Of a DNA stretch of 26,530 nt, positions 1 to 7,339 are shown piece after piece. A program made the position numbers and the translations under genes. A model generated the notes under the pieces. That model had not been told where the DNA came from, ran no database searches, and worked only from the letters and a program-made list of their open reading frames with translations. The stretch's first letter is position 1, and every line of letters begins with the position of its first letter. Origin of the DNA: Bacteroidota bacterium (GTDB lineage: Bacteria > Bacteroidota > Bacteroidia > CAIKAF01); the NCBI GenBank assembly GCA_023432985.1, contig JAEZEQ010000018.1:1-26530 (forward strand), in the 5' to 3' direction.

Positions 1-2
1 TA

Positions 3-641
3 CCCGGTTATGCCGATGTAGAAATAAGAAAACAAGCCTTGGTATTGAGTAAGCGTACCGACAGTTTAGAAATGGCCATGCAAGACAAAGATGTGTATCT
101 ATACAATATCAAAGCCATAATTGACGGAAAGCCCTTAGTAAGGTCAGTTAAAGAAATGCGCGATTCGAGCATCAATTACCGCAATATTCAAGATACAAAA
201 AGCAGGGAAGATTCTTTATTGCGTAAAGAATTATATGAGGAAAAAAACTTCCGTATAAGCCGTAGCATCAGTTCGGAAAAGCTTTTATATTTCAACCCTA
301 TCCGAGGCCAGGTCGTTGATTCGGCAAATATACCGGCCGGGAAATTTGCTATTGGCATAAAGGCTGTAAATGATGAGCCGGTTAAGTCTATAGCCGACGG
401 AATTGTGCTTGCAGGAGGCTGGAGTCCCGAGACCTCTTATTATATTATTATACTTCATCCCAATGCGTTGATTTCTGTATATAAAAATGTGTCCAGCATC
501 TTTCATAAAAGTGGCGATTTCGTGCGTGCAGGAGAGGCTATAGCACAATTGAAACAAGAAAGCAACGGAGATAAAATTTTATATTTCGAAATATGGAACC
601 GGAATAGTCCGGTCAACCCTACACATATTATTGCATTTTAG
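3..641 (+). CDS. Degenerate LytM/M23 peptidase-like protein, 5' partial
   Basis: The reading frame is open to the left edge, so the real start lies outside the window. The first in-frame start-like codon, a TTG at 39, is probably internal. Residues here count from that TTG. Residues 1-80 are charged and helical, resembling the linker and coiled coil that precede LytM domains in Bacteroidota envelope proteins. Residues 84-198 match a LytM (peptidase M23) fold, with recognisable segments PVKSIADG, LISVYKN and YFEIWN. The expected zinc ligands are absent: the HxxxD pair aligns to Lys102 and Gly106, and the HxH pair to Ile180 and Tyr182. The protein is therefore probably not a peptidase and may act as a binding or activating module, as EnvC and NlpD do for amidases; that role is inference. 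The next gene starts 2 bases downstream, suggesting co-transcription. Confidence 0.8.
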   Translation, partial: PGYADVEIRKQALVLSKRTDSLEMAMQDKDVYLYNIKAIIDGKPLVRSVKEMRDSSINYRNIQDTKSREDSLLRKELYEEKNFRISRSISSEKLLYFNPIRGQVVDSANIPAGKFAIGIKAVNDEPVKSIADGIVLAGGWSPETSYYIIILHPNALISVYKNVSSIFHKSGDFVRAGEAIAQLKQESNGDKILYFEIWNRNSPVNPTHIIAF

Positions 642-643
642 AA

Positions 644-2140
644 ATGGGAATTAAAGCGATAGCAGGATTGGCATATGCTCGGTTTGTAGTGAAAAAAATT
701 CGCAAGGATGCCGCTAACGCCATTGAAAATCAGGATAAGATAAGACGCGAACTGATTTCGAAATCCAAATTTACCCTGTTTGGAAAAAATCATCAATTTG
801 AAAAAATAGAGAGTTATGATGATTTTAAACAGCATATTCCTGTCGTAGATTATGAGGGATTACGCCCTTATATAGACCGTATTGCACAAGGCGAAACAGA
901 TATTTTATGGCCGGGATTGCCGCTTTATTTTGCCAAGACATCGGGCACAACCAGTGGTGTAAAGCTTATTCCCATTACAAAAGAAAGTGCTCCCTATCAT
1001 GTGAAATCGGCCATGCAGGGAACCTTTTGCTATTTGGTGGAATCGAATTCGGCCTCTGTTTTAGACGGAAAATTGATATTTCTCTCGGGAAGTCCGGTTC
1101 TGGAAAAGAAAAATGGCATTTTTATTGGGCGATTGTCGGGCATAGTAAACCATTTGGTGCCATCATGGCTTAAGAGAAGCCAGGTTCCGTCTTATGAAAC
1201 CAATATAATTGAGGATTGGGAAAAGAAGGTTTCGAAGATTGCTGATGAAACCATGCCACTGGATATGCGTCTCATCAGTGGAATTCCGGCATGGGTACAA
1301 ATGTATTTCGAAAAACTGCTCGAAAAATCGGGCAAAAAGACGATTTTAGAGCTTTTCCCCAACTTTGGCATATTCGTATATGGCGGAGTGAATTTCGCGC
1401 CTTATAAATCGAAAATATACAGTTTAATCGGTAAGGAAATTCCCAGTATAGAAACCTATCCGGCCTCGGAGGGATTTATTGCTTTTCAGGATACACAAAC
1501 GGAAGAGGGTTTATTGCTTTTAACCAATCATGGTATCTTTTATGAATTTATTCCCGTTGACGAATATTTTTCCGATAATCCGACTCGCGTTTCTCTGCAC
1601 GATGTAGAATTGGGCGTAAATTATGCATTGATTCTGAATACCAATGCCGGACTTTGGGGATATAGCATTGGAGATACGGTAAAATTTGTTTCTAAAGATC
1701 CGTATAGAATTGTGGTAAGCGGTCGAATTAAACATTTTATTTCTGCATTTGGCGAACATGTAATTTCGGAAGAGGTAGATGCGGCCATTCAGGAAGCATG
1801 TGAAAAAACCGGAGCCGAATTGTTTGAATATCACGTGGCTCCACAAGTGCAAACAAAAGGCGAACTTCCTTACCATGAGTGGATTATAGAGTTCAGCAAA
1901 ATGCCCGATTCATTGGAGAACTTTCGCGATATAGTGGATCAGGCTATGTGTCGGAAAAATATTTATTATCAAGACCTTATTAAAGGCCAAATTTTACAAA
2001 AAGCGATTATTAAAATAGTTCCACATGGAACATTTATCGCTTATATGAAGTCGCAAGGCAAATTGGGGGGACAAAACAAAGTTCCGCGTTTAATGAACGA
2101 CCGAAAGCTGGCCGATGCATTACTCTCTATGGGTAAATAG
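644..2140 (+). CDS. GH3 auxin-responsive-promoter family protein (acyl-adenylating enzyme)
   Basis: This 498-residue protein looks like a full-length bacterial member of the GH3 family, part of the ANL adenylate-forming superfamily. Plant members join amino acids to jasmonate or indole-acetate through an acyl-adenylate; bacterial substrates are mostly unknown. The glycine/serine/threonine-rich nucleotide loop, SGTTSG, is at residues 100-105. A second nucleotide-binding segment, YPASEGF, lies in the middle, and YSIGDTVKFV and SGRIKHFISAFGEHV form the hinge to the C-terminal domain. No signal peptide or membrane segment is seen, so it is probably cytosolic. The ATG follows the upstream stop by 2 bases. 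Its 3' end overlaps the convergent ABC gene by 14 bases. The family is secure, but the substrate cannot be read from sequence. Confidence 0.9.
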   Translation: MGIKAIAGLAYARFVVKKIRKDAANAIENQDKIRRELISKSKFTLFGKNHQFEKIESYDDFKQHIPVVDYEGLRPYIDRIAQGETDILWPGLPLYFAKTSGTTSGVKLIPITKESAPYHVKSAMQGTFCYLVESNSASVLDGKLIFLSGSPVLEKKNGIFIGRLSGIVNHLVPSWLKRSQVPSYETNIIEDWEKKVSKIADETMPLDMRLISGIPAWVQMYFEKLLEKSGKKTILELFPNFGIFVYGGVNFAPYKSKIYSLIGKEIPSIETYPASEGFIAFQDTQTEEGLLLLTNHGIFYEFIPVDEYFSDNPTRVSLHDVELGVNYALILNTNAGLWGYSIGDTVKFVSKDPYRIVVSGRIKHFISAFGEHVISEEVDAAIQEACEKTGAELFEYHVAPQVQTKGELPYHEWIIEFSKMPDSLENFRDIVDQAMCRKNIYYQDLIKGQILQKAIIKIVPHGTFIAYMKSQGKLGGQNKVPRLMNDRKLADALLSMGK

Positions 2141-3455
2141 TGTGCAGCTGTCCTTTATCCATTTCAATATGTTTGTGCAAGGGGAAACTTATTTCTTCGG
2201 GGCGGTGACTAATAAGTAGTACCGCACAATTCGATTGTTTCAAATAAGCTTCAATAATATTCCATATCGAGGCGGCAGAATCGGCATGCAGATGGGCTGT
2301 AATTTCATCACAAATCAACAAGCTCGGCTTGCATAAAAGGGTCCGTATAATGGCCAAACGCTGACGTTCTCCCCCACTACACTCATGCGGCTTTTTATTT
2401 AATATAGCCGGATCTAATCCATATTCTCTACACGCTTCTTCAGCCAACTTAAAACGTTGAGACCTTTTTATCTTTTTCTGAAAATAGGCCGCATCGGTTA
2501 AGGCTTTCCAAAGGACTAAATGGGGCGGAAAAGAATCATAACTCTCCTGATTAATCCACCCTATTTTCTGTATAATTGGGCTCTCGGATTTCTGTACGAA
2601 AGGCATAGACCAGGATCCGTGAAATGGCAAGGTGCGACAAATAATTTTTGCGAGCGAACTTTTGCCCGAACCGCTTTCTCCGGTTAATAAAATGCGCTCA
2701 CCTTCATGTATAATTAAAGAAAAAGGTCCAATTGTAAATGATGAATATGAAAAATGAATATTATCGAGTCTTAATAACAGCTTATCACCTGTAAAACTTT
2801 CAAATAAGAGATTTTTTTTAGGCTTATCTATATTATCTTTAATATATAACTTATTATCAGATAATTCTAATACATAGTCTGCATATTGTTGTAAAAATTG
2901 AATAGAATGACTAACCCACAGTATGCCTCGCGAATTCTGCAGAGACTCCCTTTTCATTATGTTAACTAAAAGCTGACAAGAATGGGCATCGAGTCCGGCA
3001 TTTACTTCATCGAGTAAAATCCATTTTCTATCCGACAATAGAGCCAGTAAAACCGCGAAGCGTTGTTTTTGTCCCCCCGACAATTCGAAAGAAAAGCGTG
3101 GCAATAAATCTTGTCCCAAATCGAGTTCATGCATATAATCCAATGCAAGGGAGAAATCCACATTTCGGATTGTGCACATTTCCTGTATATGTGTTTCCAT
3201 ATTCAGCTGTGGATTTAAGGCACTGGATGGGTCTTGAAAGACATAGACCAATTGAGATGCGTCTAAGGAAGATTTGCCGAAAGCCATAAGTTCGCCCGGT
3301 AATATACCGCACAAGGCTTGTAGCAATAGAGACTTACCAAGTCCGCTTTCGCCTTGTATAACATAGAAATGGGGAAAAAGAAAATCGAAGTTAAGTTTGG
3401 GCGTTAATGCTTTCTCATCGAGAAAAACCTGCAGCCCTTTTACGCAAAGATCCAT
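2127..3455 (-). CDS. ABC transporter ATP-binding protein, two fused ATPase domains (oligopeptide/nickel type)
   Basis: A single 442-residue chain carries two complete nucleotide-binding domains. Domain 1 has Walker A GESGLGKS at 35-42, a Q-loop in VFQDPSSALNP, signature LSGGQ at 125-129, Walker B ending in DE at 149-150 and an H-loop in WVSHS. Domain 2 has Walker A GESGSGKS at 259-266, signature CSGGE at 359-363, Walker B ending in DE at 383-384 and an H-loop in LLISHR. The Q-loop wording is typical of DppD/DppF-like ATPases of peptide and nickel importers. All catalytic motifs look intact, so both sites should work. The protein is compact for a fused DppDF. No permease or binding protein is adjacent, so any membrane partner must be encoded elsewhere. 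It starts 3 bases after the upstream lipoprotein stop and is probably the last gene of the mnmG operon. Confidence 0.88.
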   Translation of the reverse strand: MDLCVKGLQVFLDEKALTPKLNFDFLFPHFYVIQGESGLGKSLLLQALCGILPGELMAFGKSSLDASQLVYVFQDPSSALNPQLNMETHIQEMCTIRNVDFSLALDYMHELDLGQDLLPRFSFELSGGQKQRFAVLLALLSDRKWILLDEVNAGLDAHSCQLLVNIMKRESLQNSRGILWVSHSIQFLQQYADYVLELSDNKLYIKDNIDKPKKNLLFESFTGDKLLLRLDNIHFSYSSFTIGPFSLIIHEGERILLTGESGSGKSSLAKIICRTLPFHGSWSMPFVQKSESPIIQKIGWINQESYDSFPPHLVLWKALTDAAYFQKKIKRSQRFKLAEEACREYGLDPAILNKKPHECSGGERQRLAIIRTLLCKPSLLICDEITAHLHADSAASIWNIIEAYLKQSNCAVLLISHRPEEISFPLHKHIEMDKGQLHTIYP

Positions 3456-3458
3456 AGA

Positions 3459-4001
3459 TTAAGCGGCTTGATCGGCTCTAGGAACAGCATAAACCCGAAT
3501 ATTCAGCTTGCCGTAACCAAACTCAGCAGATTCATCCACCAGTTCTATACGTGATTCGCCGTTCGACTCGGCATTGGGAGCTATCCATACATAAACGCCC
3601 ATTTGCAAATCGGGATTTCCGAATTTAGAATTGAAATAATTTTGAAAATCTGAAGCGACAGAGTCGGCCAGGCCTTCGGACTCCAAAGAGATATTCATTT
3701 CGATAAAGCGAAGAGCGGTTTCTGCGAAAACATATTTCACGTCCACCATATTATCGGCATCAATGGCATAATTATAAACCAGATTAAAGCGCGAGCGAAT
3801 AACCAGGGCCGAATCATATTCCATTTGTTCTACAACGGCATATTCCTCGCCAAGTTCAACGCCGCGAACAATACCAAAAGTATCCTTAAGCGCATGCATA
3901 AATACGCTTTTTTCGTTCGCTGCAACCGGGTTTGTTTGTTTCCCCGAACCACAAGAATAGAGTCCGACCGTCAATACAAAAAGAGAAAATAAATATTTCA
4001 T
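3459..4001 (-). CDS. Small lipoprotein of unknown function
   Basis: I do not recognise a family. The 180-residue product opens with a short signal peptide and a lipobox ending LYSC, with the lipidated cysteine at residue 17. After maturation it should be anchored in the inner or outer membrane and face the periplasm or outside. The mature part is acidic, rich in Glu, Asp and Ala, and predicted to be soluble and mixed alpha/beta. It contains no obvious catalytic motif, and the only cysteine is the lipidated one. It begins 15 bases after the mnmG stop and ends 3 bases before the ABC gene, so it is probably co-transcribed with both. A role as an accessory to the fused ABC ATPase is possible from position alone, but nothing in the sequence demands it. 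Confidence 0.75.
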   Translation of the reverse strand: MKYLFSLFVLTVGLYSCGSGKQTNPVAANEKSVFMHALKDTFGIVRGVELGEEYAVVEQMEYDSALVIRSRFNLVYNYAIDADNMVDVKYVFAETALRFIEMNISLESEGLADSVASDFQNYFNSKFGNPDLQMGVYVWIAPNAESNGESRIELVDESAEFGYGKLNIRVYAVPRADQAA

Positions 4002-4016
4002 AGCATAAAAATACGA

Positions 4017-5897
4017 TTATCTTCCCAATTTAACCAAAAGAACCGAAATATCAGCCGGAGAAACACCACTAATACGAGATGCCTGACCCAGGTTATCGGG
4101 TTTAATTTTCATTAATTTTTCGCGTGCTTCGTGAGAGAGAGAAGGCAGTGCGAAGTAATTAAACTCTTGTCCCAAAGGAATATGTTCCAGTCTTTGCATT
4201 TTATCGGCCATTTCCTTTTCTCGTTGAATATAGCCTTCATATTTCACCAGGGTTTCAACTAAATCTATTTCGTCGAGGTGTAGGTTTCGATCCACCCCTA
4301 TATGTAAGGCTTCAAATATTTCGGGAATTTGAATTAGATCTCTCAAAAACACATTTGGGCGACCTAAGACAGAGTCGAGTTTTACTTTTTGTTTGAGGGC
4401 TGAAGACTTTTGTTCTTCCAGATAGGCGTTTACTGTTTCCGGGCTTACGCTTAATTTCAAAACATTCTTTTTAAGCTGTTCGACCTTACTCTTTCTATCC
4501 ATAAAAACAGTCCACCTGTCTTCTTTCACAAGGCCTATAGCCTTTCCTTTTTCGGTGAGCCTAAAATCGGCATTGTCCTGACGAAGCAGGATACGGAATT
4601 CGGCTCTGGAAGTAAACATTCTATAGGGCTCATCGGTTCCTTTTGTAATCAGATCATCAATCAGTACGCCTATATAAGCTTCATCTCTACCTAATACAAA
4701 GGGGGCCTCATCATTTATTTTAAGATGTGCATTAATCCCCGCCATTAAACCTTGGCAGGCGGCTTCTTCATAGCCGGTAGTACCATTAATTTGGCCTGCG
4801 AAGAAAAGATTTTCGACCAGTTTGGTTTCAAGACTATGTTTCAATTGTATGGGCGGAAAATAATCATATTCTATGGCATAACCCGGACGAAACATAATGG
4901 CATTTTCGAAGCCCGGAATTTTACGCAAGGCTTTATACTGTATATCTTCGGGCAGACTGGAAGAAAACCCGTTTACATAGATTTCGACCGTATTCCTACC
5001 TTCGGGTTCCACGAACAATTGATGGGCATCTTTATCGGAGAAGCGGCTAATTTTATCTTCGATGGAGGGGCAATAACGCGGACCTAAACCTTGAATACGA
5101 CCATTGAACATAGGTGATTTTTCGAAGCCTGTTTTCAAGATATCATGTACTTCTTGCGAGGTATATGTAATATAACAGCTCAATTGATCTTTGAGCGGCG
5201 AATTTTTTAAATAAGAAAAGCTAGAGACCTCTTCGTCGCCGGGTTGTTCTTGCATGGCGGAATAATTGAGCGAGCGCCCATCTAATCGGGCCGGGGTACC
5301 GGTTTTCATACGTCCGCTTTCAAATCCGAGAGATTCGAGTTGCTCTGTAAGTCCGTACGAAGCCTTCTCCCCTGCTCTACCGCCTTTCAGCTTGGTTTCG
5401 CCCACGTGTATAATCCCATTAAGGAAAGTCCCGTTTGTAAGCACCACGGCCTTTGCATGGAACTCAATGCCCATAACCGTTCTTACGCCATACACACGAT
5501 TATCTTTAACCAGCAGGGACTGTACGCCGTCTTGCCAAAAATGCACATTGGGAATTGCCTCCAACTGCATACGCCACTCCTCTGCAAAACGCGTGCGGTC
5601 GTTTTGGGTACGGGGACTCCACATGGCGGGGCCTTTAGACCGATTCAGCATACGAAACTGAATCGCTGTTTTGTCCGAAATAATCCCCGACAAACCGCCC
5701 AGTGCATCCACCTCGCGCAAAATCTGCCCTTTGGCTACGCCACCCATGGCTGGATTACAAGACATCTGACCAATCTTAGTCATGTCCATGGTAATCAACA
5801 AAACCCGAGACCCCATATTTGCAGCCGCAGCCGCAGCCTCATTACCGGCATGGCCGGCGCCAACAACAATCAAATCATACTCCGAAAACATATACAT
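4017..5897 (-). CDS. mnmG: tRNA uridine-5-carboxymethylaminomethyl(34) synthesis enzyme MnmG (GidA)
   Basis: MnmG works with MnmE to install the cmnm5 group on wobble uridine 34 of certain tRNAs, using FAD, NADH and a methylene-tetrahydrofolate carbon. At 626 residues it has the normal length. The FAD-binding GxGxxG lies in VVGAGHAGNEAA at residues 11-22. Family signatures include CNPAMGG near 48-53, KTGTPARLDGR, CPSIEDK with its conserved cysteine, and FAGQINGTTGYEEAA. The C-terminal helical domain used for tRNA and MnmE contact is present. Two start codons are possible, Met1 and Met3; I chose Met1. The base immediately upstream of that ATG is already the last base of a parS-type site, so no Shine-Dalgarno sequence can exist outside the site. 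mnmE is not in the window. Confidence 0.98.
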   Translation of the reverse strand: MYMFSEYDLIVVGAGHAGNEAAAAAANMGSRVLLITMDMTKIGQMSCNPAMGGVAKGQILREVDALGGLSGIISDKTAIQFRMLNRSKGPAMWSPRTQNDRTRFAEEWRMQLEAIPNVHFWQDGVQSLLVKDNRVYGVRTVMGIEFHAKAVVLTNGTFLNGIIHVGETKLKGGRAGEKASYGLTEQLESLGFESGRMKTGTPARLDGRSLNYSAMQEQPGDEEVSSFSYLKNSPLKDQLSCYITYTSQEVHDILKTGFEKSPMFNGRIQGLGPRYCPSIEDKISRFSDKDAHQLFVEPEGRNTVEIYVNGFSSSLPEDIQYKALRKIPGFENAIMFRPGYAIEYDYFPPIQLKHSLETKLVENLFFAGQINGTTGYEEAACQGLMAGINAHLKINDEAPFVLGRDEAYIGVLIDDLITKGTDEPYRMFTSRAEFRILLRQDNADFRLTEKGKAIGLVKEDRWTVFMDRKSKVEQLKKNVLKLSVSPETVNAYLEEQKSSALKQKVKLDSVLGRPNVFLRDLIQIPEIFEALHIGVDRNLHLDEIDLVETLVKYEGYIQREKEMADKMQRLEHIPLGQEFNYFALPSLSHEAREKLMKIKPDNLGQASRISGVSPADISVLLVKLGR

Positions 5898-5913
5898 TGT
5901 TTCACGTGGAACA
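5898..5913. other. parS-type chromosome partition site, copy 1
   Basis: The 16 bases TGTTTCACGTGGAACA are the exact complement of the well-known parS variant TGTTCCACGTGAAACA bound by chromosomal ParB (Spo0J). The site directly abuts the mnmG start codon. It is a near-perfect palindrome with one mismatched pair around a CACGTG core. ParB recognition is established for this motif in many phyla; binding here is inferred. Confidence 0.85.
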
Positions 5914-5927
5914 CTAAATTAACAACT

Positions 5928-5943
5928 TGTTTCACGTGGAACA
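5928..5943. other. parS-type chromosome partition site, copy 2
   Basis: This is an identical 16-base copy in the same orientation, offset by exactly 30 bases (about three helical turns) from copy 1. It ends one base before the stop codon of the DUF456 gene, read on the plus strand. Together the two sites and a 14-base spacer make up the entire 46-base intergenic gap. Confidence 0.85.
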
Positions 5944-6438
5944 TTAAAGTCCCACAAAGAAAACATATAAAAAAACAATCAAGATTATTACACTTATAAA
6001 CACCTTAACTCCGGCGCTTATTACAAAACCGACCGTGCTACCGACGCCGCTTTTTACTGCGCTCCAAATATCCTTATGAGATAGTTTTTCTCCCGCCATA
6101 GTGCCAAGAAAAGAACCGACTATACTCCCCAATAATCCCCAATACAATCCGATCAATTGTCCGAATGTAGCACCCACAGCTCCTTTATTGCTTCCTCCAA
6201 AAATGCGAACCATTAGGGCAGGGATAAAATAATCGAACAAAATGGAAAGAGCTACCAATATGCCCAAAAATATCCACATACCCGTACTCACTTCGAAACG
6301 CGGATCGGCAAGATCCAATACCAATACGCCCAATAATCCCAAAGGCGGACCCGGGATAATCGGCAAAAAACTGCCTCCAATGGACAAGAGTACCAATAGA
6401 AAGGCTACTACAATTAATAAAATAATCCAAGCACTCAT
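5944..6438 (-). CDS. DUF456 family membrane protein
   Basis: The 164-residue product is very hydrophobic and rich in glycine. It has segments of about 20 hydrophobic residues near 3-22, 50-72 and 138-162, plus glycine-rich hydrophobic stretches between. The SFLPIIPGPPLGLLGV segment near the N-terminus and the glycine-rich repeats near 78-118 are typical of DUF456 inner-membrane proteins, whose biochemical role is unknown. The glycine-zipper-like spacing suggests tight helix packing. The start overlaps the ybeY stop by 4 bases, a layout that favours translational coupling. Its stop is followed immediately by a parS-type site. Confidence 0.85.
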   Translation of the reverse strand: MSAWIILLIVVAFLLVLLSIGGSFLPIIPGPPLGLLGVLVLDLADPRFEVSTGMWIFLGILVALSILFDYFIPALMVRIFGGSNKGAVGATFGQLIGLYWGLLGSIVGSFLGTMAGEKLSHKDIWSAVKSGVGSTVGFVISAGVKVFISVIILIVFLYVFFVGL

Positions 6439-6866
6439 AACAATACCTCCAATGCTTTATCTTCTGCTAAACGCATTTGCTCAGCTTCTTTTTTTGTTTT
6501 ATCATTCAATCCAACCAAATGCAAAATGCCGTGCGCCATAACACGGTATAATTCTTGCTTAAAACTTACACCGTATGAACGGGCATTTTCTTTTACCCGA
6601 TCTACGCTAATATAAATTTCTGCATCAATATGCTTAACAGAAAAATCGGAACGCATGTCAAAAGTAATAATATCGGTATAATAATCGTGCTGCAAAGATT
6701 GTTTATTAATCTCCAGCAAAAAATCATCCGAACAAAAAATATAACGTAGTGAAAAAACAGAATAGCCATAATTGCTTGCTAATTTATGCAAGCCTGCTTT
6801 AAGCTCATTTCTGTTTTTAAGTGGGATTGCCTTATCGGCAGAAAAAAATCGAATATGTTCCTTCAT
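6435..6866 (-). CDS. ybeY: Endoribonuclease YbeY (16S rRNA maturation)
   Basis: YbeY is a zinc endoribonuclease that takes part in 16S rRNA 3' processing and ribosome quality control. The 143-residue protein has the usual size. The metal motif HGILHLVG gives His112 and His116. The third ligand, usually a histidine in the GxDH segment, aligns to LNDK, so Asp122 probably takes that role; to my recollection Bacteroidota homologues share this. The conserved TDIITFD segment is at 64-70 and DAEIYIS at 81-87. The start directly abuts the stop of the upstream ATPase gene, and the end overlaps the DUF456 start by 4 bases, so the three genes form a tight operon. Confidence 0.93.
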   Translation of the reverse strand: MKEHIRFFSADKAIPLKNRNELKAGLHKLASNYGYSVFSLRYIFCSDDFLLEINKQSLQHDYYTDIITFDMRSDFSVKHIDAEIYISVDRVKENARSYGVSFKQELYRVMAHGILHLVGLNDKTKKEAEQMRLAEDKALEVLL

Positions 6867-7286
6867 TTAAATATCTGATGATCGAAAGTGCAAATCTACA
6901 CATCTTCCTCCATCCTTGAAAGAAACTTCATCAGCTAATTTTTTCATTAAAAACACTCCTCGCCCATTGGGCTGATCAATCAAAAAAGGATCTGTAGGAT
7001 CAGGCAGAGAATCGGGATCAAAACCCGAACCATTATCCTTTACCGAAAAAGTATGCTTACTTCCATCATGCAAGTATTCTAACTCTACATTTTTGTCGGG
7101 ATTGCAACCCGATCCGTGTTGAATGGCATTATTCACAGCTTCCGTTAATGCAATAAGAATGCGCCCAAATTCCTCTTCCTGATCGAGTACGCCCGGAAGG
7201 CTTGATTGAATAAAAGTTTCTACTCTGGAAAGATTCTGAATATCGGCCGGAAAACTAATCTTATGTATGGTCTCGAGGGGCATCAA
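6867..7286 (-). CDS. RsbW/SpoIIAB-like ATP-binding protein (GHKL fold)
   Basis: The 139-residue protein is a lone HATPase domain of the anti-sigma factor kinase type. The N-box is EAVNNAIQHG at 49-58, the G1 box DNGSGFD at 84-90 and the G2 box GRGVFLMKKLAD at 108-119. In Bacillus such proteins bind a sigma factor or phosphorylate an anti-anti-sigma partner on serine. No STAS-domain partner, sigma factor or PP2C phosphatase is in the window, so the target is unknown. It may serve a purpose other than sigma control. The gene is followed without a gap by ybeY. Met1 and Met2 are both possible starts. Confidence 0.88.
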   Translation of the reverse strand: MMPLETIHKISFPADIQNLSRVETFIQSSLPGVLDQEEEFGRILIALTEAVNNAIQHGSGCNPDKNVELEYLHDGSKHTFSVKDNGSGFDPDSLPDPTDPFLIDQPNGRGVFLMKKLADEVSFKDGGRCVDLHFRSSDI

Positions 7287-7310
7287 TAATTTATTTTTAA
7301 CACATATTTT

Positions 7311-7338
7311 AACGTAAAGTTTAATATTTGGTTACGTT
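7311..7338. repeat. Inverted repeat AACGTAA/TTACGTT
   Basis: Seven-base arms at 7311-7317 and 7332-7338 flank a 14-base loop in the 53-base gap between the DUF4175 stop and the RsbW-like start. On the minus strand no U-tract follows the stem, so this is not a typical intrinsic terminator. It could be an operator or an mRNA hairpin between two operon genes. Chance is possible in AT-rich DNA. Confidence 0.3.
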
Positions 7339-7339
7339 T

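Noticed and set aside
1832..1837. CACGTG core inside the GH3 gene as a third parS site
   Set aside because: The flanks do not match the TGTTYCACGTGRAACA consensus. The same holds for CACGTG at 5403-5408 inside mnmG.
5340..5999. Long plus-strand open frame of 219 codons opposite mnmG and DUF456
   Set aside because: It lies antisense to strongly conserved genes, crosses their junction and both parS sites, and its translation has no recognisable domain; a shadow of mnmG codon use.
7311..7338. Intrinsic terminator after the DUF4175 gene
   Set aside because: The AACGTAA/TTACGTT hairpin is AT-rich and lacks a U-tract on the minus strand, so termination is not supported.
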